Source of the DNA: an uncultured Neisseriaceae bacterium
GTDB taxonomy: Bacteria; Pseudomonadota; Gammaproteobacteria; Burkholderiales; UBA11063
DNA: 32,555 nt
Reading direction: 5' to 3'
NCBI GenBank assembly: GCA_937952895.1
Contig: CALFYC010000040.1
Location: forward strand, 1-32,555
Position numbers and translations under genes: made by a program. This document shows, one piece after another, positions 15,729 to 24,720 of the stretch (positions within the stretch are counted from its first letter, which is position 1; each line of letters starts with the position of its first letter). The notes beneath the pieces were generated by a model. The model ran no database searches. It had not been told where the DNA came from and saw only the letters and a program-made list of their open reading frames with translations.

Positions 15729-16329
15729 AATATGCATCTCCTAATTTTAATGGGTTTATAATTTTTGATAAAGATTAAATTGAATTATCCAACTTAATGT
15801 AACTTACCTAGATTAGATACAATAAATTATTAGGATAAATATTAATGCTAATCTAGTTTTACCTGACTATCATTAGATTGTATAATTTGTAGCTTAAAAT
15901 TCCTATTTTAATATATTTAGGTTAGATTATATCAAATAAACCTGATATAGTCACCCTATGAGTTGTCAAAAAATTTAGTTTACAAATATCAGAAATAAAA
16001 TAATTGCGCTCCATTGAAATTGCCTCACCTTTCAGAACCTTAAGTCAATAACAGATCGACTATTCACCAGAATAATATATGTAACTTTTTAAGTTGATAC
16101 TCGCCCATATCGTTAAGAATCCTAACAATGATTATCTTTAATGAAATACCTAACTCATCTTTCTATTTCGTTACACTTTATTTTGGTGGTATCTCAGTTT
16201 GCAATAAACAAGTTTTATTTTCAATGTGCAATTAGCCAAACTGAAACACTACCTTATTTTAAACTCTTAGAAAATCACACCTAATATATGATAAAGGACT
16301 TATTCTAAATAAATTATAAAGGATTTAAA
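15729..16329. other. Intergenic stretch of about 600 bases, no intact gene
   Basis: Divergent between the DUF4156-like lipoprotein and an orphan exported protein. It holds a possible minus-strand promoter with an inverted repeat (listed separately). A 30-codon minus ORF (16014-15922) has AGGTGAGG upstream but overlaps that promoter. The part from 16020 to 16300 reads as short stop-broken peptides in all frames I checked and may be decayed coding DNA; I recognised no transposase. Confidence 0.5.
15928..15969 (-). promoter_or_regulatory. Possible promoter with operator-like inverted repeat
   Basis: On the minus strand TTGACA (15969-15964) is followed after 14-16 bases by TATATCAG. The inverted repeat TATATCA (15928-15934) / TGATATA (15943-15949) with an 8-base gap covers the -10. 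It would drive the DUF4156-like lipoprotein through a leader of about 200 bases. Confidence 0.35.
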
Positions 16330-16800
16330 ATGAATAAATTGACAAAAGTTTTCTTAAGTGTCAGGGTTTTATTGTTAAATTTCCCATCAATAAGATATGC
16401 CTACCGTGGAGTAATTGATAATCAGTCAAATGAATCAATAGTTATTGCATTTTTTCCTAGAACTATTACAGGAAGTGATTATGGCAATATATATTTTACT
16501 GATTTGAATCCAGAATTATGCCCAACAAGTTCTTTTCATCATGGAATCCCCAAAAATGGTCCTTGTACCATTCCGGCAAAAACAACAGCTGAGATAGATT
16601 ATAGTACATATACATGTGGAACTAAAGGACATGGCTTTATCATAAGTAATTATGGTGAGTATCATTTTAACTACAGCAATTTCACGCCGACGCGAGGCTC
16701 TTATTACCCCTATGTAAAATTGATACGTGAATCTAATGAAAGTAACATCGGCTTAAATGACCCTAGAGCAGGAGAAATTACAATTTATGCAGATAAGTAG
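16330..16800 (+). CDS. Orphan exported protein, function unknown
   Basis: 156 residues, with AAAGGA just upstream. The N-terminus looks like a signal peptide (M-N-K-L-T-K-V-F-L-S-V then L-L-L-N-F, with a cleavage-like Y-A around residue 24), but two arginines (Arg12, Arg22) interrupt the hydrophobic and cleavage regions, which is unusual. The mature part is rich in Tyr, Asn and Gly and predicted mostly beta. It has three Cys (E-L-C-P-T, P-C-T-I-P, Y-T-C-G-T) and H-H-G-I-P-K-N-G-P. No known family was recognised. It stands alone with its own strong terminator and is flanked by decayed DNA, so it is probably accessory. Confidence 0.7.
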   Translation: MNKLTKVFLSVRVLLLNFPSIRYAYRGVIDNQSNESIVIAFFPRTITGSDYGNIYFTDLNPELCPTSSFHHGIPKNGPCTIPAKTTAEIDYSTYTCGTKGHGFIISNYGEYHFNYSNFTPTRGSYYPYVKLIRESNESNIGLNDPRAGEITIYADK

Positions 16801-16841
16801 ATTCTCAATCTTATAAAAATCAAATTATAAATTTTATCATT

Positions 16842-16879
16842 AAACCCTATTTATATTCATATTCAAATAGGGTTTTTTG
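16842..16879 (+). terminator. Intrinsic terminator after the orphan exported protein
   Basis: AAACCCTATTT (16842-16852) pairs perfectly with AAATAGGGTTT (16865-16875) across a 12-base loop, then a T run. This isolates gcvT from the upstream gene. Confidence 0.92.
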
Positions 16880-16928
16880 TTAAAAAAGCATAATAAATAG
16901 TAGCTAACACTACACAAACTAAAAATAA

Positions 16929-16957
16929 TTGCCATTTTATATAATTAACATTATAAT
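16929..16957 (+). promoter_or_regulatory. Putative sigma70 promoter of gcvT
   Basis: TTGCCA at 16929-16934, a 17-base spacer, then TATAAT at 16952-16957. The leader to gcvT is only about 30 bases, so there is no room for a glycine riboswitch. Confidence 0.75.
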
Positions 16958-16992
16958 TATGCTATTTTAAAAATCAAAGTAGGGAAACATTC

Positions 16993-18075
16993 ATGAAACG
17001 TACTCCATTTTACGAATCACATATTAATAGTAATGGCAAAATAGTTGATTTTGGTGGTTGGGCACTCCCTGTTAACTACGGGTCCCAAATTAAGGAACAT
17101 GAAGCAGTTAGAACTGATGTGGGAATGTTTGACGTATCACATATGGTAATTAGTGACATTAATGGAATCGATGCAAAAGAATTTTTGCGTTATTTAATTA
17201 GTAATGATGTAGCAAAACTTGAAAAACATGGCATAGGTAAAGCATTATATTCAGGAATGCTTAATGACAACGCAGGAGTTATTGATGATTTAATAGTTTA
17301 CTTAATGCCATTTGGTTATCGTATTGTTACTAATGCTGGAACTTACGAAAAAGATATAGCGTGGATTAAAAATGTAGCTAAAGAATTCCAAGTAACAATA
17401 AATGAAAGACGAGATTTAGCAATGCTAGCGGTTCAAGGCCCTAATGCAATTACTAAAATTGGTGAACTAAAGTCATATCTAAAAGAAAGACTTTTAAATT
17501 TAAAACCATTTACTGCAATTGAAGATAATGGTTGGCTATACGCAAGAACTGGTTATACTGGCGAAAATGGTTTAGAAATTATGTTACCAACTACTAATGC
17601 TTCAAATTTTTGGCAATTATTAGTCGATAATGGTATAACCCCATGTGGACTTGGTGCACGCGACACATTACGTCTAGAAGCTGGAATGAATTTATATGGT
17701 CACGATATGGATGAAACTGTAACTCCATTAGAATGCGGTATGGATTGGGTTGTTGATTTAAATGATCCAGCTCGTGATTTTATTGGTAGAAGTAAATATA
17801 CTGAACTTAAAAACAATATAACAAACTCTACCCAAGTGGGCTTAATTCTAGAAGGTAAAGGTGTTCTTCGCGAAGGACAAAAAGTCATCATTAATGGACA
17901 AGAAAATGGTAAAATTACTAGTGGTACATTTTCACCAAGTTTGAAACTATCCATTGCAATTGCTAGGATCAATGTAAAAACTGAAAAAGCCATGGTTGAT
18001 ATTCGTGGAAGCTTAGAACCAGTTAAAATAGTTCCATTACCCTTTGTGCGAAATGGTAAAAGTTTAGTAAGTTAA
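16993..18075 (+). CDS. gcvT: Glycine cleavage system T protein (aminomethyltransferase)
   Basis: 360 residues. Transfers the methylene carbon from aminomethyl-lipoyl GcvH to tetrahydrofolate, releasing ammonia. The N-terminus R-T-P-F-Y-E-S-H and G-G-W-A-L-P-V-N-Y-G-S-Q-I-K-E-H are family hallmarks. The folate-site Asp lies in V-I-D-D-L-I-V-Y (98-99). R-T-G-Y-T-G-E-N-G-L-E and L-G-A-R-D-T-L-R-L-E-A-G-M-N-L-Y-G are also conserved. Length is typical. AGGGA precedes the start by seven bases. gcvH follows 41 bases later. Confidence 0.97.
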   Translation: MKRTPFYESHINSNGKIVDFGGWALPVNYGSQIKEHEAVRTDVGMFDVSHMVISDINGIDAKEFLRYLISNDVAKLEKHGIGKALYSGMLNDNAGVIDDLIVYLMPFGYRIVTNAGTYEKDIAWIKNVAKEFQVTINERRDLAMLAVQGPNAITKIGELKSYLKERLLNLKPFTAIEDNGWLYARTGYTGENGLEIMLPTTNASNFWQLLVDNGITPCGLGARDTLRLEAGMNLYGHDMDETVTPLECGMDWVVDLNDPARDFIGRSKYTELKNNITNSTQVGLILEGKGVLREGQKVIINGQENGKITSGTFSPSLKLSIAIARINVKTEKAMVDIRGSLEPVKIVPLPFVRNGKSLVS

Positions 18076-18116
18076 TCAATTAATGAAATTAAAATAGTTT
18101 TTTTAAGGAAATTTAG

Positions 18117-18494
18117 ATGTATAGCAATGATATGAAATTCTTAGAATCTCATGAATGGGTTAGACTTGAAAGTGAAAATAGTGCAAAAATAGGAATTACA
18201 CATCATGCCCAAGAGTTATTGGGTGATTTAGTTTATGTTGAATTACCTAAAATTGGTCAACAAATAACATCTGGTGATTCAATTGGAGTTATTGAATCAG
18301 TAAAAGCAGCATCTGATCTTTATTCACCGGTTAGTGGTGAAATAACCGAAATTAATGAATCAGTTATTAATGAACCTAATTTAGTTAATTCTGATCCACA
18401 CAATTCTGGATGGCTAATCAAAGTTAAATTATCTAATTCATCAGAACTTGATAATTTACTTAACCTAGAGCAATATCAAAAATCTATTGGTTAA
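18117..18494 (+). CDS. gcvH: Glycine cleavage system H protein
   Basis: 125-residue lipoyl carrier that shuttles the aminomethyl group between GcvP, GcvT and the L protein. H-E-W-V-R opens the fold; the lipoylated Lys63 lies in V-I-E-S-V-K-A-A-S-D-L-Y-S-P-V-S-G, as expected. AAGGA lies eight bases before the ATG. The gene is followed directly by an intrinsic terminator before gcvP. Confidence 0.97.
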   Translation: MYSNDMKFLESHEWVRLESENSAKIGITHHAQELLGDLVYVELPKIGQQITSGDSIGVIESVKAASDLYSPVSGEITEINESVINEPNLVNSDPHNSGWLIKVKLSNSSELDNLLNLEQYQKSIG

Positions 18495-18504
18495 AAACTA
18501 TATT

Positions 18505-18529
18505 AAGTGGAGATTTGCTCCACTTTTTT
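18505..18529 (+). terminator. Intrinsic terminator between gcvH and gcvP
   Basis: AAGTGGAG (18505-18512) and CTCCACTT (18518-18525) pair over a five-base loop and run into six T. It lies inside the gcvTHP cluster, so gcvP expression relies on read-through or a separate weak promoter. Confidence 0.88.
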
Positions 18530-18573
18530 CTTGATTGAATATTTTATTTACATTACCTAGGATTATATTATAT

Positions 18574-21411
18574 ATGACACACAATTTATTTACTAATCGT
18601 CACATTGGACCAAATATTAGCGAACAAAAGCAAATGTTAAATGAACTTGGTTTTAATGAATTAACTGAATTTATTAATAAAGTAATTCCAAATAATATTC
18701 TGAGTAAAACTGGAACTACTGGTACTCAAACACTTCAAGAATATCAAGCATTAGCCAAATTAAAAGCTATTGCCAATAAAAATAAAGTCTTAAAGAATTA
18801 TATTGGCATGGGTTATCACGACACTATAACTCCGTCAGTTATAAAAAGGAATGTTCTTGAGAACCCAGGTTGGTATACGGCATATACACCATACCAAGCA
18901 GAAATTGCTCAAGGTCGCCTTGAAGCACTTATGAATTTTCAACAAGTAATTTTAGATTTAACTGGTTTTGATTTAGCTAATGCATCACTACTAGATGAAG
19001 CAACAGCAGCAGCTGAAAGTATGTCTATGGCCAAACGTATTAATACTAAGTCAGCAAGTAATGCTTATTTTGTAGATCAAAACATCTTGCCTCAAACTCT
19101 TGCGGTAATTAAAACAAGAGCTAAATACCAAGAAATTAAAATAGTTGTTGGTGATATCAATAATTTACTTCCTGGTGAATATTTTGGGGTATTTATTCAA
19201 AACCCAAATTTATACGGTGAGATTATTGATTATAGTAAATTGATTACACAAATTAAACAAAACCATCCTGGATGTGTGGTTTCAATGGCATATGACATTA
19301 TGAGTCTAGTTTTATTTAAATCACCGAAAGAAATGGGTGCAGATATTGCTATTGGCTCAACTCAACGCTTTGGTATTCCACTTGGCTTTGGAGGTCCATC
19401 AGCAGCATATATGGCAACTTCAAGTGAACATAAACGTATTATGCCGGGACGAATTATTGGAGTCTCTATTGATAGTAGCGGAAATAAAGCCTTAAGAATG
19501 GCTTTACAAACTCGAGAACAACATATTAGGCGTGAAAAAGCTACATCAAATATTTGTACATCACAAGTTCTACTTGCCAACATGGCTGGATTTTATGCAA
19601 CTTATCATGGTGCTGAAGGCCTAAAAGATATTGCAACACGTATTCATCAACTGACTAATATTCTTAGACATGCGTTAATTCAAAACCAAGTCCATTTATT
19701 CCATGCCGGATTAATATTTGACACTATTTGCTGCATTTTTAAAGAACCTCAAGAAGTATATAATAAACTACTAAATAACGGTTATGCAGTTGGCTTATAC
19801 GAAAATAAAATCTTTATTTCCGTTGGTGAAAGTGCTACAATTGAAGATATTCGCGAATTAGTTTATTTAATTACTGATCAAAATTTACCGGTTGCTGAAT
19901 TAGCATGTTTAGAAAAACAGCATCTTGATATTTATTCTAATCTTTATCGTCAAGATCAAATTTTAACCCATAAAATTTTTAAATCTCATCATAGTGAAAC
20001 ACAAATGATGCGTTATTTAAAATACCTAGAAAATAAAGATATATCCTTAGTACATAGTATGATTCCACTTGGTTCATGCACTATGAAATTAAATGCCGCA
20101 GCTGAATTAGAAGGTTTAACTTGGCGCCATATTGCTAATATCCACCCATTTGCCCCAGAGTCAGCCTGTACTGGTTATTTAGAACTAATTTCAGGACTAA
20201 CTAACCAATTAAAAGCCATAACTGGATTTGATGATGTTAGCATGCAACCCAATTCTGGCGCACAAGGTGAATATGCAGGTTTACTTGCTATTCGTCGTTA
20301 CCAAGAGAGTATTGGTCAATCACATAGAAATATTTGCCTAATCCCTAAATCTGCGCACGGTACAAATCCAGCAACCGCACAAATGATGGGATTAAATGTA
20401 GTTATTGTAAATTGTGATGAAAATGGTAATGTAGAGGTTGAAGATCTTAAAGCTAAAGCTACGCAACATAAAGATGATTTATCATGTTTAATGATTACTT
20501 ATCCGTCTACTCATGGTGTATTTGAAGCTGCGATCTGCCAAATTTGTGACATTATTCATGCTAATGGCGGACAAGTATACATGGATGGCGCTAATCTTAA
20601 TGCATTAGTAGGTCTTGTAAAACCAGCTGAAATTGGGGCTGATGTATCGCATATTAATTTACATAAAACCTTCTCAATTCCGCACGGTGGAGGCGGACCA
20701 GGTATGGGACCAATTGGTGTAAAAGCTCACTTAGCGCCATTTTTACCTAAACATGCAATATTTCGTCAAAATAATGAAAGTTTTGCAGTAAGTGCCTCGC
20801 CTTTTGGTAGTGCTTCAATTTTATTAATTTCTTGGATGTATATTACCCTACTTGGTGAAGCAGGAATTAAAAATGCCACTGAGATTGCAATTTTAAATGC
20901 CAATTATATCGCTAAACGTTTAAAAGCATATTATCCAGTCTTATATACTGGACAAAATGGTTTGGTTGCACATGAATGCATTATTGATCTACGTCCAATT
21001 AAAGCTGAAACTGGAATTTCTGAAGTTGACATTGCTAAACGTTTAATGGATTATGGTTTTCATTCACCAACGATGTCATTCCCAGTGCCTGGGACTCTTA
21101 TGATAGAACCAACTGAAAGTGAGGACAAGGCAGAAATTGATCGTTTTATTGAAGCTATGATTAGTATCGCCAATGAAATTGAACAAGTTAATAATGGCAA
21201 ACTTGATAAAATCAATAATCCACTTAAAAACGCGCCACATACTTTAGCCAATATTATGAATTGGGACAAACCATATTCCATCACCGTTGGTTGTTTTCCA
21301 AGTGAATTTTTGAAGCAAAGTAAGGTTTTTCCAAGTGTGAATCGAATTGATGATGCATATGGGGATCGTAATTTCATGTGTAACTGTTTTGATCTAAATG
21401 ATGAAAATTAG
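18574..21411 (+). CDS. gcvP: Glycine dehydrogenase (decarboxylating), P protein
   Basis: 945 residues, the fused single-chain form (N-half alpha-like, C-half beta-like). Decarboxylates glycine on PLP and loads the aminomethyl group onto GcvH. I chose ATG 18574: M-T-H-N-L-F-T-N-R-H-I-G-P is the normal start and AGG lies twelve bases upstream. An in-frame TTG at 18535 would add only unconserved residues. The PLP Lys is Lys698 in N-L-H-K-T-F-S-I-P-H-G-G-G-G. Gly-rich G-M-G-P-I-G-V and P-L-G-S-C-T-M-K-L-N also match. Its stop overlaps by 4 bases the stop of the convergent permease gene. Confidence 0.97.
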   Translation: MTHNLFTNRHIGPNISEQKQMLNELGFNELTEFINKVIPNNILSKTGTTGTQTLQEYQALAKLKAIANKNKVLKNYIGMGYHDTITPSVIKRNVLENPGWYTAYTPYQAEIAQGRLEALMNFQQVILDLTGFDLANASLLDEATAAAESMSMAKRINTKSASNAYFVDQNILPQTLAVIKTRAKYQEIKIVVGDINNLLPGEYFGVFIQNPNLYGEIIDYSKLITQIKQNHPGCVVSMAYDIMSLVLFKSPKEMGADIAIGSTQRFGIPLGFGGPSAAYMATSSEHKRIMPGRIIGVSIDSSGNKALRMALQTREQHIRREKATSNICTSQVLLANMAGFYATYHGAEGLKDIATRIHQLTNILRHALIQNQVHLFHAGLIFDTICCIFKEPQEVYNKLLNNGYAVGLYENKIFISVGESATIEDIRELVYLITDQNLPVAELACLEKQHLDIYSNLYRQDQILTHKIFKSHHSETQMMRYLKYLENKDISLVHSMIPLGSCTMKLNAAAELEGLTWRHIANIHPFAPESACTGYLELISGLTNQLKAITGFDDVSMQPNSGAQGEYAGLLAIRRYQESIGQSHRNICLIPKSAHGTNPATAQMMGLNVVIVNCDENGNVEVEDLKAKATQHKDDLSCLMITYPSTHGVFEAAICQICDIIHANGGQVYMDGANLNALVGLVKPAEIGADVSHINLHKTFSIPHGGGGPGMGPIGVKAHLAPFLPKHAIFRQNNESFAVSASPFGSASILLISWMYITLLGEAGIKNATEIAILNANYIAKRLKAYYPVLYTGQNGLVAHECIIDLRPIKAETGISEVDIAKRLMDYGFHSPTMSFPVPGTLMIEPTESEDKAEIDRFIEAMISIANEIEQVNNGKLDKINNPLKNAPHTLANIMNWDKPYSITVGCFPSEFLKQSKVFPSVNRIDDAYGDRNFMCNCFDLNDEN

Positions 21412-22928
21412 TCATTAAGTTCAGAACTATTAAATTCAATATTTGGGCTATCATGTGCTTTACACAATTTAATATAAGATTTAGACGTAATTAAGATATA
21501 AAATAAAGCTGATAAAATAACTATATAATAAATGTTGTGCCAAGCATAAATTAGCCATAAATATATAGTTACAGGTGCTGCAAAAGCTAATGCATTTCTA
21601 AAATTCAAATAAGCTTGGTATATTTGTGTTGTTACATAAATTAGTATTATTATTAACAAGGATAAATTGGTCATAAATAAATAATGTTGTGGTAAAGTAC
21701 TCATAAGAATCCCTAGAACCACAAAAACAATTATCCCCAAAGGACGAGTTTTGGGTTCAAGAGCACCCATACTAATCGGGGCTGCCATATAGCCAATTAC
21801 ATGATAAATAGTAACAATTATCATTAATGAAGACCAATTATTTGAATTCCATAAAACTATAATAGTTAAAAGAAAATTAATGATAAGACTTCTACGACAT
21901 ATTTTATATACCGGATGTAGTTTAGAAATACTCCATTGAGGCATTTGCCCTGCTTTAGCCATCGCAAAAAACATTCTAGATGCACCGCCTAGATAAGTAT
22001 AACCAACCCCAGATGGACTAATTATACTATCGATAATAATTAAATTTGATAAAAATCCAAGCCCCAAAACTAAAGCTAAATTTAACAATGGTGAATGAAA
22101 ATTAATAGAAGCCCAACCATGGTTTAACATTGAATGTGGAACAGCCCCCATAAAAGCAAGTTCAAGTAATAGATAAATTCCCGTAACTACAGTTATCGAA
22201 ATTATCATTGATAATAAAACATTACGCCCGGGATTTTTAATTTCACTTGCAAATGCTGTAGGTATTTGAAAGCCATTAAATGAATAAATTAGCCCAGTTC
22301 CAAGAATAGCAGGAAATATTGATGAATAGCTATAAATATTATTCGTAACCAAACTAAAATTTCTTGAATCAAAATGACCAACTAGAAAAATTACTATAAC
22401 AAAAATTGGAGTAAAAATTTTAATTATAGTAATTATGTTATTTACTTTTGCAAATATCTTAATTCCAAAAAAATTGATTATTAAGTATATTAATAAAATT
22501 AGCTCAGCTAATAATTTTCCCCAAAGAGTTAAACCATTTGCATTCATTAAACTAACTGATTTTATAGCAGAGGCCAAATATTGAGTAGTAGCAGATGCCT
22601 CAGCCCCAATAGTAACCATAATGCCAAACCAATTAGCAAAAGCAAATGACATACCGAATACATTATTATGCGATAATGAGCTAGATCTCGTTGTTGCTCC
22701 TCTAACTGGATATATTGAAACAATTCTTGATAAACATATACTGACTAATATCACTAAGACTCCAGCAAATATCCAAGCTAAAAATGAATAATTGCCGGCA
22801 GCTTTCGCAATTAATTGAGCACTAAATAACCAACCAGACCCAATGCTTGCCGTGATACTTAAAGCAATTGCACTAATTAACGAAATTTTTTGTTTATTAT
22901 CTGAATTCATTGAAGTGAACAACTCCAT
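21408..22928 (-). CDS. APC-family amino acid permease
   Basis: 506 residues with about 12 hydrophobic helices. The first helix has the broken-helix motif I-G-S-G-W (29-33) of the amino acid/polyamine/organocation superfamily. A-G-V-L-V-I-L-V-S and the Ala-rich E-A-S-A-T-T-Q segment also suit the family. Inner-membrane uptake or exchange of an amino acid is expected; substrate cannot be read from sequence. GGGGGA lies eight bases before the ATG, in the loop of a hairpin. Location opposite gcvP makes glycine or a related amino acid tempting, but this is unsupported. Confidence 0.88.
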   Translation of the reverse strand: MELFTSMNSDNKQKISLISAIALSITASIGSGWLFSAQLIAKAAGNYSFLAWIFAGVLVILVSICLSRIVSIYPVRGATTRSSSLSHNNVFGMSFAFANWFGIMVTIGAEASATTQYLASAIKSVSLMNANGLTLWGKLLAELILLIYLIINFFGIKIFAKVNNIITIIKIFTPIFVIVIFLVGHFDSRNFSLVTNNIYSYSSIFPAILGTGLIYSFNGFQIPTAFASEIKNPGRNVLLSMIISITVVTGIYLLLELAFMGAVPHSMLNHGWASINFHSPLLNLALVLGLGFLSNLIIIDSIISPSGVGYTYLGGASRMFFAMAKAGQMPQWSISKLHPVYKICRRSLIINFLLTIIVLWNSNNWSSLMIIVTIYHVIGYMAAPISMGALEPKTRPLGIIVFVVLGILMSTLPQHYLFMTNLSLLIIILIYVTTQIYQAYLNFRNALAFAAPVTIYLWLIYAWHNIYYIVILSALFYILITSKSYIKLCKAHDSPNIEFNSSELND

Positions 22929-22932
22929 ACTT

Positions 22933-22950
22933 ACATTCCCCCAAGAATGT
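22933..22950 (-). promoter_or_regulatory. Leader hairpin displaying the permease ribosome binding site
   Basis: On the minus strand ACATTC and GAATGT pair around the loop TTGGGG, so the G-rich ribosome site is in the loop and right arm, five bases before the ATG. It may affect translation of the permease. Confidence 0.4.
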
Positions 22951-23109
22951 TATTGATTACCCACATATTACAATAATTAGATTTATAGAATTAGCTAAAA
23001 TATTTGGAGAACAATTAAATCTTAAAATTTTTTGATCTAATGATATTTTATTTTAAACTTATATTATATAATTTTAGTATAATACAGCTATTTATTACTA
23101 ACCTTCTTC

Positions 23110-23119
23110 CCCAATTGGG
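23110..23119. repeat. CCCAATTGGG palindrome in the transporter leader
   Basis: A perfect 10-base palindrome inside a longer ACCT...AGGT dyad (from about 23101 to 23123). It lies 27 bases after a TATAAT (23078-23083) and 72 bases before the MFS start. An operator or leader hairpin is possible. Confidence 0.4.
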
Positions 23120-23191
23120 AGGTATAGTATTATTAAGTATAAAATATTTATTATACTTTTAATTGAACTAATTTTATCTTGAAGGGGTTTC

Positions 23192-24565
23192 ATGAGTAAG
23201 CAGCTTCCTATGTTTGTATTTTGCACCCTATTCTCGGGATGGGCATTTATAACATGTTTAAATGATATTTTAACAAATATATTAAAAAACTTATTTCAAT
23301 TAACCCAATTCGAAGCGCAATTTGTTCCATGTGCTTTTTTCATTGCTTACTTTATTGGTTCGATAATAATAATCCTATTACCCATGTTTAAAATTAATAC
23401 TTTTATAAAATTAGGACTTAAAAAAACCGTTATTTTTGGAATTATAATTTCAGCAATTGGATGTTTAATTTTTATTCCAGCTGCCCAATACAAAAATTAC
23501 TCAATATTTTTAGTTGCCCTATTTACTATTGGTTTTGGATTCACATTTCTGCAAATATCTGTAAACCCAATGGTTCTATCATGCGGTGATCCAAAAACAG
23601 CAGCGAGTCGATTAAATATAGCTGGTGGATTTAACTCTTTAGCCACATCCTTAAGTCCAATTATTGGTGCTTTTATATTATATAATCTACTACATGTAAA
23701 TAAAAACCCTGAAAGATTAGGGCACCCATATACTTTATTAGCCTTAATCTTACTAGCTCTGGCCTATATGGTCCATAAATTACTCCCAGCAGTACAAACA
23801 TGTGATGTAGTTGATGCAGATTATAGTAAACTTTATGCACTAAACCATTCTAATCTATTATTTGGAGCTATTGCATTATTTTTCTATGTTGGTGCCGAAG
23901 TTTCTATTGGCTCTAATCTTATTGCTTACCTAAAATCAAAAGAATCTCTTGGATCATCTGATCATATCGCGACTATTCTTTTAACCTTCTATTGGGGAGG
24001 TGCTATGGTTGGAAGATTTTTGGGTGGAATAGCGCTTAACAAATACCATTATACTAAGAAAATTTTCTTAATGCTAGCATCTGGTTTATTATTAACCTTA
24101 CTAATTATTACTCTCACTGGATATCATGAAACTTCATTAGTTTATTACATTGGATTTTTAGTCCTTGCTGGAGTTTTACTTATTTACAGCAAGGGAGATT
24201 CTAGAAAATCATTGGTATTATTTGCTTTAATCAATATTATTAATATAGCAATTGTAATTAGCATACATGGCATTATCCCAACCTGGACATTATTATCAAT
24301 TGGAATATTCAATTCAATCATGTGGCCTAATATTTTTGATCTTTCATTAAATGGTCTAGGGAGATATAAAGAACAAGGTTCTTCTATATTAATTGCCACA
24401 ATTTTAGGTGGTGCATTAATACCTATATTACAAGGAAAATTAGCAGATATTGTTGATATTGCAACATCTTTTATTGTTCCAGGAATAGGCTACATATATA
24501 TCATATGCTATGGAATTTTTTATAGCACTAAACGTTATAATTTGATAAAAACAAATAAAACCTAA
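23192..24565 (+). CDS. MFS sugar transporter, FucP/GlcP (FHS) family
   Basis: 457 residues with about 12 hydrophobic segments. L-N-D-I-L in the first helix (23-27) and G-G-A-M-V-G-R-F-L-G-G in the second half are typical of fucose:H+ and glucose/galactose symporters of the FHS family; so is the segment I-S-V-N-P-M-V. Proton-coupled import of a hexose is expected; the exact sugar is unknown. AAGGGG lies five bases before the ATG. Monocistronic, divergent from the amino acid permease. A hairpin with arms ATATTGAA/TTCAATAT (24592-24615) follows but lacks a T run. Confidence 0.86.
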   Translation: MSKQLPMFVFCTLFSGWAFITCLNDILTNILKNLFQLTQFEAQFVPCAFFIAYFIGSIIIILLPMFKINTFIKLGLKKTVIFGIIISAIGCLIFIPAAQYKNYSIFLVALFTIGFGFTFLQISVNPMVLSCGDPKTAASRLNIAGGFNSLATSLSPIIGAFILYNLLHVNKNPERLGHPYTLLALILLALAYMVHKLLPAVQTCDVVDADYSKLYALNHSNLLFGAIALFFYVGAEVSIGSNLIAYLKSKESLGSSDHIATILLTFYWGGAMVGRFLGGIALNKYHYTKKIFLMLASGLLLTLLIITLTGYHETSLVYYIGFLVLAGVLLIYSKGDSRKSLVLFALINIINIAIVISIHGIIPTWTLLSIGIFNSIMWPNIFDLSLNGLGRYKEQGSSILIATILGGALIPILQGKLADIVDIATSFIVPGIGYIYIICYGIFYSTKRYNLIKTNKT

Positions 24566-24720
24566 AAAATTCAGCCAAGGCAATAATTAAAATATTGAAT
24601 AAATTTCTTCAATATAGCTTAATTAAATAGTGCCTTATTAATAAATTTTATAATATATACACATGTATTTACTGATAAAATAACACATTCAATAAATTAA
24701 TTACCGAGGTCTTAATAATT

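Noticed and set aside
15922..16014. 30-codon minus-strand ORF with AGGTGAGG upstream
   Set aside because: It overlaps a better promoter and inverted repeat, has no recognisable features and is short enough to be chance.
16120..16260. Possible insertion-sequence end or transposase remnant
   Set aside because: No frame gave a transposase motif and I found no matching inverted terminal repeats or target duplication.
16880..16992. Glycine riboswitch before gcvT
   Set aside because: The interval is AT-rich, lacks the paired aptamer motifs, and the promoter leaves a leader of only about 30 bases.
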